A stretch of DNA of 64,000 nt from Bacillota bacterium (GTDB lineage Bacteria > Bacillota > Negativicutes > Sporomusales > CTSoil-080). The stretch covers positions 62,001 to 126,000 of the forward strand of contig JAGGAC010000003.1 in the NCBI GenBank assembly GCA_017889635.1, given 5' to 3'. Shown piece after piece: positions 36,556-44,826 of the stretch (position 1 is the first letter of the stretch; each line of letters begins with the position of its first letter). The notes under the pieces were generated by a model. That model worked only from the letters and a program-made list of their open reading frames with translations, was not told the origin of the DNA and did no database searches. The position numbers and the translations under genes were made by a program.

Positions 36556-37779
36556 TTGGATAAACAATGGATAATTGATACAATAGGGCAGTTTGCTAAA
36601 ATTGGCATAGGAGAAAAGGGGATTACAAGGTTAGCATTTAGTGATGAGGAGCAGCAAGCAAAAGAATATGCTACTAAACTTATGCAACAGGCTGGATTGG
36701 TTGTGCGAGTCGATGCTGCAGGTAATGTGATTGGACGTTTAGAGGGAACCGCTGAGGATGCCAAGGTGGTTTTAACTGGTTCACATTTGGATACGCCGCC
36801 AGATGGCGGCAGATATGATGGGGTAGTGGGCGTAGTTGGTGGATTAGCTGCAATAAAAGAGCTGATGGCACGAGGACCTTTAGATAACCATGTTGAATTG
36901 GTGGTTTTTAGTGCTGAGGAATCAAGTCGGTTTGGGTATGCCACTATTGGCAGTAAGGCAATGGTTGGTCTAGCTAATCCGGCTATGTGGAACAGGGCAA
37001 AGGATCAGGATGGCATGTCTTTAAATGAGGCAGCGGCTCGCCTGGGATTCAGTTTTGCAGACCTGAAGGATGCTATCCAGGATGCAGAAAAAATAAAAGC
37101 ATTTGTCGAGCTTCATATTGAAGGTGGACCGTTACTAGAGCGTACTCAACACAGTATCGGTATTGTTGAAGCTATTGCTGCTCCGACCAGGCTACGAATT
37201 GTTATCGACGGACAAGCAGCTCATTCTGGATCAACACCGATGGATGAGCGCCAGGATGCGTTAGTTAGTGCAGCAATGATTGTGCTTGCTGTCCAGGAGA
37301 TAGCTTTGGGACACCAGCATGAGGGTACAGTTGCTACAGTAGGGATTATGCGAGTGTTTCCTAATGCAATGAATGTTGTTCCAGGCCGAGTTGAATTAGG
37401 GGTTGATATTCGTGGGGTTAATCATTCTAGTGTGATTGATACTTTGCAAGATATCAAGGATGCAATCAGCACAATTGCCGATGGTCAGGAAACACCTGTT
37501 TCAATTGAGGTGCTTGTTTCAGAGAAACCAGTGGTACTAGATGATGATCTTGTTCTGACAGTTGAGGGCGTATGCCATGAGCTTGAGCTATCTTTTCTTC
37601 GAATGAACAGCGGTGCCGGACATGATACCATGAATATGGCAAGAATAGTTCCAGCGGGACTAATTTTTATTCCTTGCCACGAAGGGATTAGCCATAACAT
37701 TGACGAATATGCGGCTCCTGAAGATATTTTGAATGGCGTCGCAGTTTTGACTGAAACGCTGTATAAGCTAGCAAAGTAA
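36556..37779 (+). CDS. M20-family amidohydrolase (allantoate/N-carbamoyl amino acid hydrolase type)
   Basis: A 407-residue zinc hydrolase of the hydantoinase/carbamoylase (allantoate amidohydrolase) branch of M20. Metal and catalytic blocks: GSHLDTPPDGGRYDG (about 79), AEESSRFG (about 117), ELHIEGGPLLE (about 184), the dimerisation lid, and SGAGHDTMNMA with the late CHEGISHN His. It splits N-carbamoyl or ureido groups from amino acids or purine-breakdown products. A TTG start at 36556 with AGGGGGAG six bases ahead beats the ATG at 36535, whose upstream is weak. No other purine or hydantoin genes are adjacent. Confidence 0.87.
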   Translation: MDKQWIIDTIGQFAKIGIGEKGITRLAFSDEEQQAKEYATKLMQQAGLVVRVDAAGNVIGRLEGTAEDAKVVLTGSHLDTPPDGGRYDGVVGVVGGLAAIKELMARGPLDNHVELVVFSAEESSRFGYATIGSKAMVGLANPAMWNRAKDQDGMSLNEAAARLGFSFADLKDAIQDAEKIKAFVELHIEGGPLLERTQHSIGIVEAIAAPTRLRIVIDGQAAHSGSTPMDERQDALVSAAMIVLAVQEIALGHQHEGTVATVGIMRVFPNAMNVVPGRVELGVDIRGVNHSSVIDTLQDIKDAISTIADGQETPVSIEVLVSEKPVVLDDDLVLTVEGVCHELELSFLRMNSGAGHDTMNMARIVPAGLIFIPCHEGISHNIDEYAAPEDILNGVAVLTETLYKLAK

Positions 37780-37849
37780 CCAATTATATTGATGCTATAT
37801 TTCTGAAAGCTTTTAATTATATATGTTACTTATATGATAACGAAAAGTC

Positions 37850-37907
37850 AAAAAAACCTCTTCTGGGTAGTAGAACATTCAGAATGAGGTTTTTTTGTAA
37901 ATTGTGG
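37850..37907 (+). terminator. Terminator of the M20 hydrolase gene
   Basis: AAAAAACCTC(TTCTG) pairs with (CAGAA)T-GAGGTTTTTT across a 14-base loop; T7 ends it. Confidence 0.8.
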
Positions 37908-37954
37908 TTGTTCTGGTTTTTAGAGGTTGGCATTTGATAGGTAAATATTACAGC

Positions 37955-37983
37955 TTAATTTTATGTTAACTTAGTGGTACAAT
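37955..37983 (+). promoter_or_regulatory. Promoter of the 3D-domain gene
   Basis: TTAATT (37955-37960), 17-base spacer, extended -10 TGGTACAAT (TACAAT at 37978-37983). Confidence 0.55.
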
Positions 37984-38014
37984 TGGCTATAGCCTCAGGG
38001 AAAGGGGATAAAAA

Positions 38015-38761
38015 ATGAAAAAAATTGTCTTGATTACCATGTTGGCTATGGCTGCAAGCCTTTTTTCATCTTTGCAGATTTCTGTAGAAGCTTCTCCGCT
38101 TACTGATCAGGTTTTGGCTCGACTGGCAACCCAATATCCTTCTTCAGTAGCCGGACTTGACGCTTGGATTAAGCTGAAACAGAACTGGGATGGTGGAAAT
38201 AAGAGTTCGGTTATTGGCCAACTAGCTCAAACAGCCGCTGCAGTTGCAGGCCGCAACGATATCGCTAGTATTGCTGCTAAGTATTCAACTAATAGTAATA
38301 TTACAAATACAGTCCAATCAGCAGTACAGCAAGAGGTCGAAAAACGGATTGGCGACCAAGCTAAACAGTATAAAAATGCTCTAGATATTCTTGGCAGTTT
38401 GCTGAAAAGCGGTAAGCTTACACCGCCGTCAGTAATGAATAATAGTTCTTTAGACGGGGCGCCACGAAATTGGAAGAAAATGCTGGAGCTTACTTCAACT
38501 GCTTATGCGCCAGGTGTCAAAGATAATGGTAAGTGGAACAATCTCACGTATATTGGTACTAATGTTCGTAAAGGGGTTGCCGCAGTTGATCCCACGGTTA
38601 TTCCTATGGGAACCAAGTTGTGGATAGAAGGATACGGAGAAGCTATTGCTGAAGACCAGGGCAGTGCGATTAAGGGCAATCGCATTGATTTAGCCTTTAA
38701 TTCAAGGCAAGAGGCTCTTGATTATGGAATAAAAAATACTAAGGTTTATGTTCTTGAGTAA
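38015..38761 (+). CDS. Secreted 3D-domain protein (peptidoglycan-active family)
   Basis: A 248-residue protein with a Sec signal peptide (about 1-26, cleavage after VEASP-like). A helical Ala/Gln-rich middle is followed by a C-terminal 3D domain (about 165-248), named for its three aspartates: visible as STAYAPGVKDNGKW, VAAVDPTVIPMGTKLWIEGYG cut here to AVDPTVIPMG, AIAEDQGSAI and GNRIDLAF. This double-psi barrel is shared with MltA lytic transglycosylases and the YocH/Rpf-like cell-wall hydrolases. Likely acts on the cell wall. Own promoter, no partner. Confidence 0.88.
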   Translation: MKKIVLITMLAMAASLFSSLQISVEASPLTDQVLARLATQYPSSVAGLDAWIKLKQNWDGGNKSSVIGQLAQTAAAVAGRNDIASIAAKYSTNSNITNTVQSAVQQEVEKRIGDQAKQYKNALDILGSLLKSGKLTPPSVMNNSSLDGAPRNWKKMLELTSTAYAPGVKDNGKWNNLTYIGTNVRKGVAAVDPTVIPMGTKLWIEGYGEAIAEDQGSAIKGNRIDLAFNSRQEALDYGIKNTKVYVLE

Positions 38762-38771
38762 AAAGTATTAT

Positions 38772-38807
38772 TAGCGGACTAGAGCGGCATAAGGCCGCTA
38801 GCCGCTA
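38772..38807. repeat. Nested inverted repeat after the 3D-domain gene
   Basis: Outer TAGCGG / CCGCTA encloses AGCGGC / GCCGCT with loop ATAAG. No T-tract, so termination is uncertain. Confidence 0.5.
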
Positions 38808-38971
38808 CATATAGAGTTAACGATGACGATCGTGTAATAGGTGGGTAAAGTGTTTGTCGAACTTTTATTTCAAAAAAATTACACAAATGGAAGGAAATGA
38901 GAAATTATATACCGAATTATGTTGGCACAAGTCATTGGAAAATGAAAGTTGCGGTGGGGAGGAAGCCTCAT

Positions 38972-39094
38972 ATGAAATATGAGTTGTTTGACTGGGAAGG
39001 AATTATACCATGGATGATTACACTTGATGAAACATTTTTAGTTGACCCAAGGTATCTACAGGAATTTTTAGCGGTAATGAAAAATATTGAATGA
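38972..39094 (+). CDS. Small acidic protein of 40 residues (start uncertain), unknown
   Basis: ATG at 38972 has GGGGAGGAAG six bases ahead, the best ribosome site here. The frame also has an ATG at 38897 (65 residues), but its GGAAGG is only two bases from the codon. The product is aromatic and acidic (KYELFDWEGIIPWMITLDE). No family recognised. A long inverted repeat follows its end. Confidence 0.45.
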   Translation: MKYELFDWEGIIPWMITLDETFLVDPRYLQEFLAVMKNIE

Positions 39095-39141
39095 CTTCTG
39101 TCACCGATAGAATTTGAAAATCAATATATTTCTAGCGACAA

Positions 39142-39209
39142 TTGCATACAAAAACGGCATTTAAAATTTGCAAATTAGCAGAATTTTAAATGCCGTTTTT
39201 GGTATGCAA
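39142..39209. repeat. Very long inverted repeat
   Basis: Left arm 39142-39168 (27 bases, starts TTGCATAC, ends TTTAAAATT) and right arm 39182-39209 (28 bases) pair throughout with a single bulged G; the loop is 13 bases. It lies between converging genes. It is longer than usual terminators here, though it holds A5 and T5 runs and can end transcription both ways. Confidence 0.8.
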
Positions 39210-39219
39210 AATTAGTTTA

Positions 39220-39591
39220 TTACTCAAGTGTCGATGCAGACCATTCAGTGATGATCTTTTTCAAGATGTGGGGAGGTATACCGCTTTTTTTTATTTCTGG
39301 CAATAATACTAGATATGGTTTTATGTCAGCAGTTAGGAGCGTAGATGCCAATTCAGGTGGCAGATCGGGTACTTCGTTCGGCAGTAAAGCATCGGCAGTA
39401 TACCAGTATGATTCATGTATTCCATAATACGATGATAGCTTTTTGATAGTTTTTTTGTGGGGGCTGGTGGTTTTACCTAGGAGCAGTTCAGAGATGGTAG
39501 TTTGGCTTACACCAGATCGGCGGGCAGCTTCGCTTTCTGAGCCGTTATCATAGAGATCAATTAATTTTCTGAGTTTTTTGGATTGAAACAC
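39220..39591 (-). CDS. XRE-family (Cro/CI-type) regulator
   Basis: A 123-residue protein with an N-terminal helix-turn-helix (ESEAARRSGVSQTTISELLLGK, seen as EAARRSGVSQTTISELL) and a C-terminal region of unknown fold (about 70-123). GTG start with AGGAGG seven bases ahead. It reads away from the recombinase gene on the same strand, 211 bases downstream of it. Such regulators often control recombinase or toxin genes in small mobile modules. Confidence 0.75.
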   Translation of the reverse strand: MFQSKKLRKLIDLYDNGSESEAARRSGVSQTTISELLLGKTTSPHKKTIKKLSSYYGIHESYWYTADALLPNEVPDLPPELASTLLTADIKPYLVLLPEIKKSGIPPHILKKIITEWSASTLE

Positions 39592-39802
39592 AACATAACC
39601 TCCTGTTATAGAAAAACAGATCTAACGGAAATCACGGTTGCCTATTCTCCGTGTATAGAAGAAAATCCTTTAAAGTTTCGAAAAAATCAAAGAAATAATA
39701 AAATGTTAAAATATCGACAACTGCATTAACTGAAGAAACCCAGAAATGATGGCGAAGAAGACTTTCGAAAGAAGAGTTGCCCAGTGGTGCTTAGGGCACA
39801 GA

Positions 39803-40396
39803 TTAAAACTTGAGGCCTTTGAAAAGTTTAAGAGGATCCGTATCGACAAGTTGGGTGTAGATAAGAGTTTGACTTAGTGTAGCATGACCTAAGAGTTCCT
39901 TCAAAATAGATGTTGGAAAATTCTGGGACAATAGATTGACGGCAAAGCTGTGCCTCAATGTTTGCGGATGGGCACGGCCATCGTTTATGCCTGCTTTTAT
40001 ACAGGCTGTGGCTATCCAATTGTAGGCGGTTTTTCGGGAGATGGAGAATAGTTTGTCGGTAGCTACGAGATTATGTTTTTGTATCCAAGCTAAAGTTAGT
40101 CCGGAAAATTCTCCATTAAACGGTATGTAGCGGACATGCCCGTCTTTTCGTTTGAGGGTGAGTATGCGTATTGAGTGATCAACAAAATTGATGTCTCCAA
40201 CTTTAACTGCTAGAGCCTCGCTAACCCGGACGCCGGTTCGCCATAGAAATGTTGTTAAATAATAAGCGTTAGGGTCATCTGTTTTTAGACGGTGAGACAG
40301 TAGTTTCTTTATTTCGCTATAGGTGAAATACTTGGGCAGTTTTCGGCTACCGGAGCTTTCTCCGGGTGACCGGGCCTGGGGTAAAAACGGTGACAT
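39803..40396 (-). CDS. Short tyrosine recombinase (FimB-size, catalytic domain only)
   Basis: A 197-residue phage-integrase-family protein with catalytic domain but little or no N-terminal core-binding domain, the size of FimB/FimE inversion recombinases. Active-site residues: R57 (GVRVSEAL), lysine in LKRKDGH, box II QTLRH (Q145, R148), H171 in LGHATLSQ and nucleophile Y180. The HxxR histidine is replaced by Q145. AGGGAGGG precedes the ATG. It may invert or excise a DNA segment, or be a remnant of a mobile element. Confidence 0.8.
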   Translation of the reverse strand: MSPFLPQARSPGESSGSRKLPKYFTYSEIKKLLSHRLKTDDPNAYYLTTFLWRTGVRVSEALAVKVGDINFVDHSIRILTLKRKDGHVRYIPFNGEFSGLTLAWIQKHNLVATDKLFSISRKTAYNWIATACIKAGINDGRAHPQTLRHSFAVNLLSQNFPTSILKELLGHATLSQTLIYTQLVDTDPLKLFKGLKF

Positions 40397-40483
40397 TCGG
40401 AGTCCCTCCCTTAATGATGAGTAGTTTACTACCGTTAGTATGGTACCGAGGACATTGTTCTTGATATCTTAAACGACGTATTG

Positions 40484-40529
40484 TTGGAAAATCACTATTA
40501 CAATTATAATATTCGCCATAATTTTCCAA
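40484..40529. repeat. 9-bp inverted repeats bracketing a promoter-like region
   Basis: TTGGAAAAT (40484-40492) and ATTTTCCAA (40521-40529) flank 28 bases holding a -10-like sequence readable on both strands (TATAAT at 40505-40510 on +, overlapping ATTATA). It lies upstream of the recombinase gene. The 331-base gap 40397-40727 otherwise holds only the nikR promoter region. Confidence 0.4.
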
Positions 40530-40668
40530 AATCATGCAAGACAGAAGAGAAAATGTAAATTTTGTTTATATTTGTTATTTTATAGAAGAACCCATAAACG
40601 ATGATCACTTACAGCTTACTCTTAGGCTTGCTAGAATTAGATTTTGCACTTTTCATCTAAAAAACATT

Positions 40669-40715
40669 GTGCTACAATTTGATTTAAGTAACACGAAAAA
40701 AAATATTTGTAACAC
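40669..40715. promoter_or_regulatory. NikR-type operator and nikR promoter
   Basis: GTGCTAC (40669-40675), 12 bases, GTAACAC (40688-40694), then a second GTAACAC at 40709-40715. This resembles the GTGTTAC-N13/14-GTAACAC NikR site known from Geobacter. An extended -10 TGCTACAAT (TACAAT at 40673-40678) overlaps the first half, so a nickel-loaded NikR would block the gene's own transcription. Confidence 0.6.
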
Positions 40716-40727
40716 GAGAGGAAGCTA

Positions 40728-41177
40728 ATGACAGATAAAGATACTTTAATACGTTTTGGCGTTTCAATGAAACAGGATTTAGTTGAGCAGTTTGATAAAA
40801 TGATTACTGAACAGGGTTATTGTAACCGTTCGGAAGCTATTCGCGACTTAGTCCGAAAAGTGCTTATTGAACCGAAACGTCTTCCTGCGACAGAAGTTGT
40901 TGCCGGTACAATTGTTATTGTATACGATCACCATTTTGCCTCTTTGCCTACTTACCTCATGGAACTACAACATAATTTTCACCATGAAATTGTTTCTACG
41001 ATGCATGTGCATTTAAATCATCAGCAATGCCTTGAAATTATTGTGGTACGTGGTATCCTAAAAAAATTAACTGAATTGTGCCAACAGATTCAAGTTCAAA
41101 AAGGAGTATTTTATGCCGAATTATCAGTTACCCATGTTGACGAGTCGGAAAAAATTCACTCGCATGAGTGTAAATAA
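40728..41177 (+). CDS. nikR: Nickel-responsive regulator
   Basis: A 149-residue NikR: ribbon-helix-helix DNA-binding domain (about 1-48, RFGVSMKQDLVEQFD) and an ACT-like metal domain. The nickel ligands align as H82, H93, H95 and C101, with the spacing 11, 2, 6 of E. coli H76, H87, H89, C95. It represses nickel-uptake genes when Ni2+ is abundant. It lies 20 bases ahead of the ECF T-component gene, so the operon is self-regulated by the site above. Confidence 0.94.
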   Translation: MTDKDTLIRFGVSMKQDLVEQFDKMITEQGYCNRSEAIRDLVRKVLIEPKRLPATEVVAGTIVIVYDHHFASLPTYLMELQHNFHHEIVSTMHVHLNHQQCLEIIVVRGILKKLTELCQQIQVQKGVFYAELSVTHVDESEKIHSHECK

Positions 41178-41196
41178 GAAGGGAGGTTAATACAAA

Positions 41197-42159
41197 TTGC
41201 AGCAAATGACACAGGAAAAATTCCCGCAATGGCTGCAAGTGAAGAATGAGTTATTACTGCCTGAGTATAAAAGAACTTGGTTAAGCAATGATTATTTGGA
41301 AAAGATGCTCAATAAAATCAATAATGCTCTTGCAACTGATTCAGATTCGTTTAATACTGTGTGCAATCGCGCCATATTACAGCAAGTAGAGCCGCATACA
41401 AAGTTTATCGGATTATTGGTTTTGATTCTTTCGGCAGCTTTAACTAAAAACATGCTTTATCTGGTTGGATTAAATCTGGTAACTTTTGGGTTTGCCTTGC
41501 AGTCAGGTATTAGATGTAGCATATTTTTCTTACGTGTGTGGCTTCCGACGATTATGTTTGTTGGAATTACCGTTTTGCCAGGCATAATAAATTGGGTTAC
41601 TCCAGGCGAAGCTATGTGTATTGTTTACTCCGGAATAAATTGCAATATTGGTTCAACTATTTCGCTGCCCACTGATTTGACAATTACCAGACAAGGAGTA
41701 CAAGCGGCGTTTTTTGTCATATTTAGAAGTGCTGCTTCGCTGGGATTGGTTACCTTGCTTATAAAAACAACGCGCTGGTCAATACTAACAAAAATATTGG
41801 TTAAATTTGGTCTGCCAGCGACAATAGTAGCAGTTTTAGATTTAACTTATCGTTATATATTTCTTTTTATGATATTACTGCTGGAGTATCTAATGGGGCG
41901 TAAAAGCCGGCTAGTTGGGGCGGAATCACAGTCAGCAAAAATCGCCTGGATTGGGGAAACGATCGCTAGTTTTTTTAGGTTAGCAAGGGAATATAGTCAA
42001 GAAATTGATCAGGCAATGCAGTCACGTGGTTATAATGGTGAATATTATCCTGTGTCAAATATTAAGTTACGGCTAATCGATACCTGTTTTGGGCTTGTTG
42101 TTATATTGTTATGTTATTATGCCGCCGGAGGAAATAATGGCTGGATCTTTAGTATATGA
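41197..42159 (+). CDS. ECF transporter T component (CbiQ/NikQ-type)
   Basis: A 320-residue energy-coupling-factor transmembrane protein. A soluble N-terminus (1-70) precedes EPHTKFIGLLVLILSAALTKN and several membrane segments. The C-terminal coupling region shows SRGYNGEYY, matching the ARG signature that docks on the ATPase. It connects a substrate-specific S protein to the ATPases. Start TTG at 41197 (GGGAGG ten bases ahead); the ATG at 41206 is the alternative. Likely nickel or cobalt uptake from the nikR context, though its sequence does not fix the metal. Confidence 0.8.
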   Translation: MQQMTQEKFPQWLQVKNELLLPEYKRTWLSNDYLEKMLNKINNALATDSDSFNTVCNRAILQQVEPHTKFIGLLVLILSAALTKNMLYLVGLNLVTFGFALQSGIRCSIFFLRVWLPTIMFVGITVLPGIINWVTPGEAMCIVYSGINCNIGSTISLPTDLTITRQGVQAAFFVIFRSAASLGLVTLLIKTTRWSILTKILVKFGLPATIVAVLDLTYRYIFLFMILLLEYLMGRKSRLVGAESQSAKIAWIGETIASFFRLAREYSQEIDQAMQSRGYNGEYYPVSNIKLRLIDTCFGLVVILLCYYAAGGNNGWIFSI

Positions 42160-42898
42160 ATTAGAAAACGTTAGTTACAGTTATCAGCATAGCAAGCCAG
42201 CCTTAGAAGAGATTGATTTGAAGATAGCGCTGGCCGAAAGAGTTATGTTGCTTGGCCCTAATGGCTGTGGTAAGTCGACTTTACAAAAAATTTTAGCTGG
42301 ATTAATTTTTGCGGATTCCGGGAAGGTAACTGCCTTTGACCGGAAGATTACTTCCAAAGCCATGAGTGATAAACGGTTTGCTACAGCGCTTCGGCAGAAG
42401 ATCGGTTTTGTGTTTCAAAATTCTGATGTTCAGCTGTTTTGTACATCAGTGCTGGACGAAATAATGTTTGGTCCATTGACAATGGGATTAAGTTTTTCTG
42501 AGGCGAAAAAACGGGCTGAAGATTTAATCGACTATACAGGAATTGGATACTTAGCAAATTGTTCGCCTCATCATTTGAGTGGAGGGGAAAAAAAGAAAGT
42601 GGCAATTGCTGCGGTTGTTGCCACAAATCCGGAAGTATTGATTTTTGATGAACCGACTAACGGTCTTGATCCTAAGTCACAGCGCTGGATGATAGATACG
42701 ATTAATGAATTGAATAAGCAGGGTAAAACAATTATTCTCGCTACTCATTATCTTGAATTTGTTCCAGAATTAGCTGACCGAATTATTGTCTTAGGTGAGA
42801 ATCATAGGATTATTGCCAATGATTTGCCGGAAAGAATATTAAAGAATCGTAACATATTATTGGACGCCAATTTAATTGATCCAAGTTATAATAAATAA
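42137..42898 (+). CDS. ECF transporter ATPase (CbiO/NikO-type)
   Basis: A 253-residue ABC ATPase: Walker A GPNGCGKST (about 39-47), Q-loop FQNSDVQLF, signature LSGGEKKKVAIA, Walker B LIFDEPTNGLDP, switch His in ATHYLEF. It powers the T component with which it overlaps by 23 bases. ATG at 42137 has GGAGG. A terminator follows, and no S-component (CbiM/NikM) gene is present nearby. Confidence 0.88.
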   Translation: MAGSLVYELENVSYSYQHSKPALEEIDLKIALAERVMLLGPNGCGKSTLQKILAGLIFADSGKVTAFDRKITSKAMSDKRFATALRQKIGFVFQNSDVQLFCTSVLDEIMFGPLTMGLSFSEAKKRAEDLIDYTGIGYLANCSPHHLSGGEKKKVAIAAVVATNPEVLIFDEPTNGLDPKSQRWMIDTINELNKQGKTIILATHYLEFVPELADRIIVLGENHRIIANDLPERILKNRNILLDANLIDPSYNK

Positions 42899-42945
42899 TA
42901 GGCTGTGTGGCACATCTGTTATTATGTGTACCAACAGCCTATTTG
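42897..42945 (+). terminator. Terminator of the nikR-ECF operon
   Basis: AATAGGCTGT pairs with ACAGCCTATT, with inner TGG/CCA and CACAT/ATGTG pairings, then a short T-tract. It shows that the operon ends without an S-component gene. Confidence 0.75.
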
Positions 42946-43079
42946 CAACATATGAATATGGTTTTGAAACGCGTCCTCAAATCCAAGCCACTTCCTTAAG
43001 TCGAGTGCGTCGGCGATAGCATGAGTTTCACCAGAGAGTATTGCTGTTAATATGATATACCAGCAAAGGTGGTGAATGT

Positions 43080-44090
43080 ATGCGCAAGCTATTGCCAGCG
43101 GTTGCACTTGCTATGGTTCATATAGCTGGAGATAATCTGGGGATAGTTCCTGATTTTGCGGTTTATTATGGAAAAGATATGTATTGGATTATAGTGGTGG
43201 CGTATATAGTGCTAGGCTCGTTGGTTGCTGGAGTAGCAGCTTGGGTTGGCAGCCGGAGTGGAATTGAAATAGGGGTACTTGTACGGCGGATGTTTGGCTG
43301 CCGTGGAAAAAGACTATTAGCGATTGCGATTCTTGCGGTTTCTGTTCCCGCCAGCGCTGTGACAGGCGGATACTACGCCGGATTAGTTCTCGCGAGGTTG
43401 TCAGGAATACCATATTTATGGGCGGCAATTATTTGTTTAGGAGTAGTTTCAGTGCTAGCTTCAGGACGTTGGCAGGAATTCTTGAGAGTAGCAAACTATG
43501 GCTCTTTTTTGATGGTTCCAGGAGTATTGCTGTTGGCGGTAATAGTTTCGGATTATAGTCTAACATCAGTAGCGAAGCCAGTATTGTCTGATTGGCAGCT
43601 TGTACTAGCACTTTTTAGCTATAATGCTGGAGGTATGCGTCCTGCGGTTGTAGCTGAAGCAGCTGGATATTTAGCATTGAAAGGGTACAAACCAGTTGTT
43701 TTTGCAGTAGTGGCTAAAGTAGTGGAAGGCATTTTTACTATTGTTATTGTGTATTTAGCGCTTAATGTACCGGTTCAGGGACCGCTTGTTTTGGCCCAAA
43801 TAGCGACTTTCAATTTCGGTTGCGGGGCTTTTGTTTTTGAACTAGTTCTTCTGTGCGTGTTTATCATGGCAATGACTCCGGCAATGCTTGTAAATGCTAG
43901 GCAAATTGGGATTTTAACCGGTGCTGGATTTAGTACGTCTCTTTATATTGCGGTGTTTTTTGTATACTTAGCCAGCTTAGCACAATTACAAGTTATTTTA
44001 GTATTTATGGGCATATCAGGGTTATTTATGGTTGGATATCTAGGATATATAGCTTACCATTTACATAAATTGAACTTAAAAAAGTTATAA
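43080..44090 (+). CDS. Ten-segment membrane transporter-like protein, unknown
   Basis: A 336-residue polytopic membrane protein with about ten hydrophobic segments and little loop sequence. Gly-rich, polar membrane stretches (HIAGDNLGIVPDF, VTGGYYAGLVLARLSGIPYLW, FSYNAGGMRPAVVAEAAGY) resemble transporters of the APC fold such as the YkvI family. No substrate can be given. AAAGGTGGTGA precedes the ATG. It stands downstream of the nickel ECF terminator, so a nickel role is only positional speculation. Confidence 0.6.
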   Translation: MRKLLPAVALAMVHIAGDNLGIVPDFAVYYGKDMYWIIVVAYIVLGSLVAGVAAWVGSRSGIEIGVLVRRMFGCRGKRLLAIAILAVSVPASAVTGGYYAGLVLARLSGIPYLWAAIICLGVVSVLASGRWQEFLRVANYGSFLMVPGVLLLAVIVSDYSLTSVAKPVLSDWQLVLALFSYNAGGMRPAVVAEAAGYLALKGYKPVVFAVVAKVVEGIFTIVIVYLALNVPVQGPLVLAQIATFNFGCGAFVFELVLLCVFIMAMTPAMLVNARQIGILTGAGFSTSLYIAVFFVYLASLAQLQVILVFMGISGLFMVGYLGYIAYHLHKLNLKKL

Positions 44091-44128
44091 TTGAGATAAG
44101 GATTGATAAATGATGAGGAGCTAATAAT

Positions 44129-44602
44129 TTGTTTATGTTGCTGATTAAGATTGGTATTATTTTGATTATGCTGCTTGGTTTAAGTTTGACTTTAGCTCCG
44201 CGCTTTGCTGGTACGGTGATTATTTTATTTGGCGCTGTTTTGTATGAATTTATTACCGGATTTTCGACAATGATAATCTGGGTATGGGTATTACTCTTAG
44301 GGTTAACGGTATTAGCTGAGGGCGGAGGAAGAATGCTTAGAAATTATTTAACTAGACGTTCTCAGGCAGCGCGCAGTTTTTCAGCAAGTGCTACGGTTGG
44401 GCATATCGGCGGCGTTTTGGCAGCTAACGCGTTGCTTGGACCATTCTGGGGTGTTATACTTTGGGAACTTATTATCGGCAAAACTATGGTGCCACGCTGG
44501 GATTTTATCTACGCAGTTATAATCAGAATGGCAGCCGCGGCGACACTAAGGTTTATGTCTGGAGTGGTAATGATAGTTTTAGTTATAGGATGGTTGATGT
44601 GA
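44129..44602 (+). CDS. DUF456-family membrane protein
   Basis: A 157-residue membrane protein with five hydrophobic segments and the DUF456 pattern (LAPRFAGTVIILFGAVLYEF and the SATVGHIGGVLAANALLGPFWGVILW-type glycine-rich core, given here as ATVGHIGGVLA). Function unknown. A TTG start at 44129 has GAGGAG about ten bases ahead; the ATG at 44135 is possible. Only 38 bases follow the transporter gene, so the two may form one unit. Confidence 0.65.
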   Translation: MFMLLIKIGIILIMLLGLSLTLAPRFAGTVIILFGAVLYEFITGFSTMIIWVWVLLLGLTVLAEGGGRMLRNYLTRRSQAARSFSASATVGHIGGVLAANALLGPFWGVILWELIIGKTMVPRWDFIYAVIIRMAAAATLRFMSGVVMIVLVIGWLM

Positions 44603-44632
44603 AAATTAATAAGGTAGCTTAAGTTTGCTAGA

Positions 44633-44674
44633 GAAAACGACGAATGGCGTCAGAACGTTGCTTCGTCGTTTTTC
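44633..44674 (+). terminator. Terminator after the DUF456 gene
   Basis: A 12-bp stem, GAAAACGACGAA / TTCGTCGTTTTTC, with a 17-base loop and a T-tract within the right arm. Confidence 0.85.
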
Positions 44675-44826
44675 TTATGATGTACGAATACACAGTATCT
44701 TAAAACCAAATACACTATAATAAATTAGCGTACTTTTTCTTGGTCTTCCTATAAAACAAAAGGATTCTAAGCGTTAAGGCGAGAATATTCATTTAAATGA
44801 GTTGGATTTCCAATGGTGGTGAAATT

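Noticed and set aside
39142-39209. Long inverted repeat as a CRISPR-like or dif site
   Set aside because: Single copy, no spacer array, and no dif consensus; kept as an inverted repeat that may also terminate transcription.
40534-40728. 64-codon + strand frame ahead of nikR
   Set aside because: It covers the NikR operator and promoter and has no ribosome site; composition is not protein-like.
42922-43107. Minus-strand frame between the ECF ATPase and the ten-segment membrane gene
   Set aside because: Runs through the terminator at 42897-42945 and the start of the next gene and has no ribosome site.
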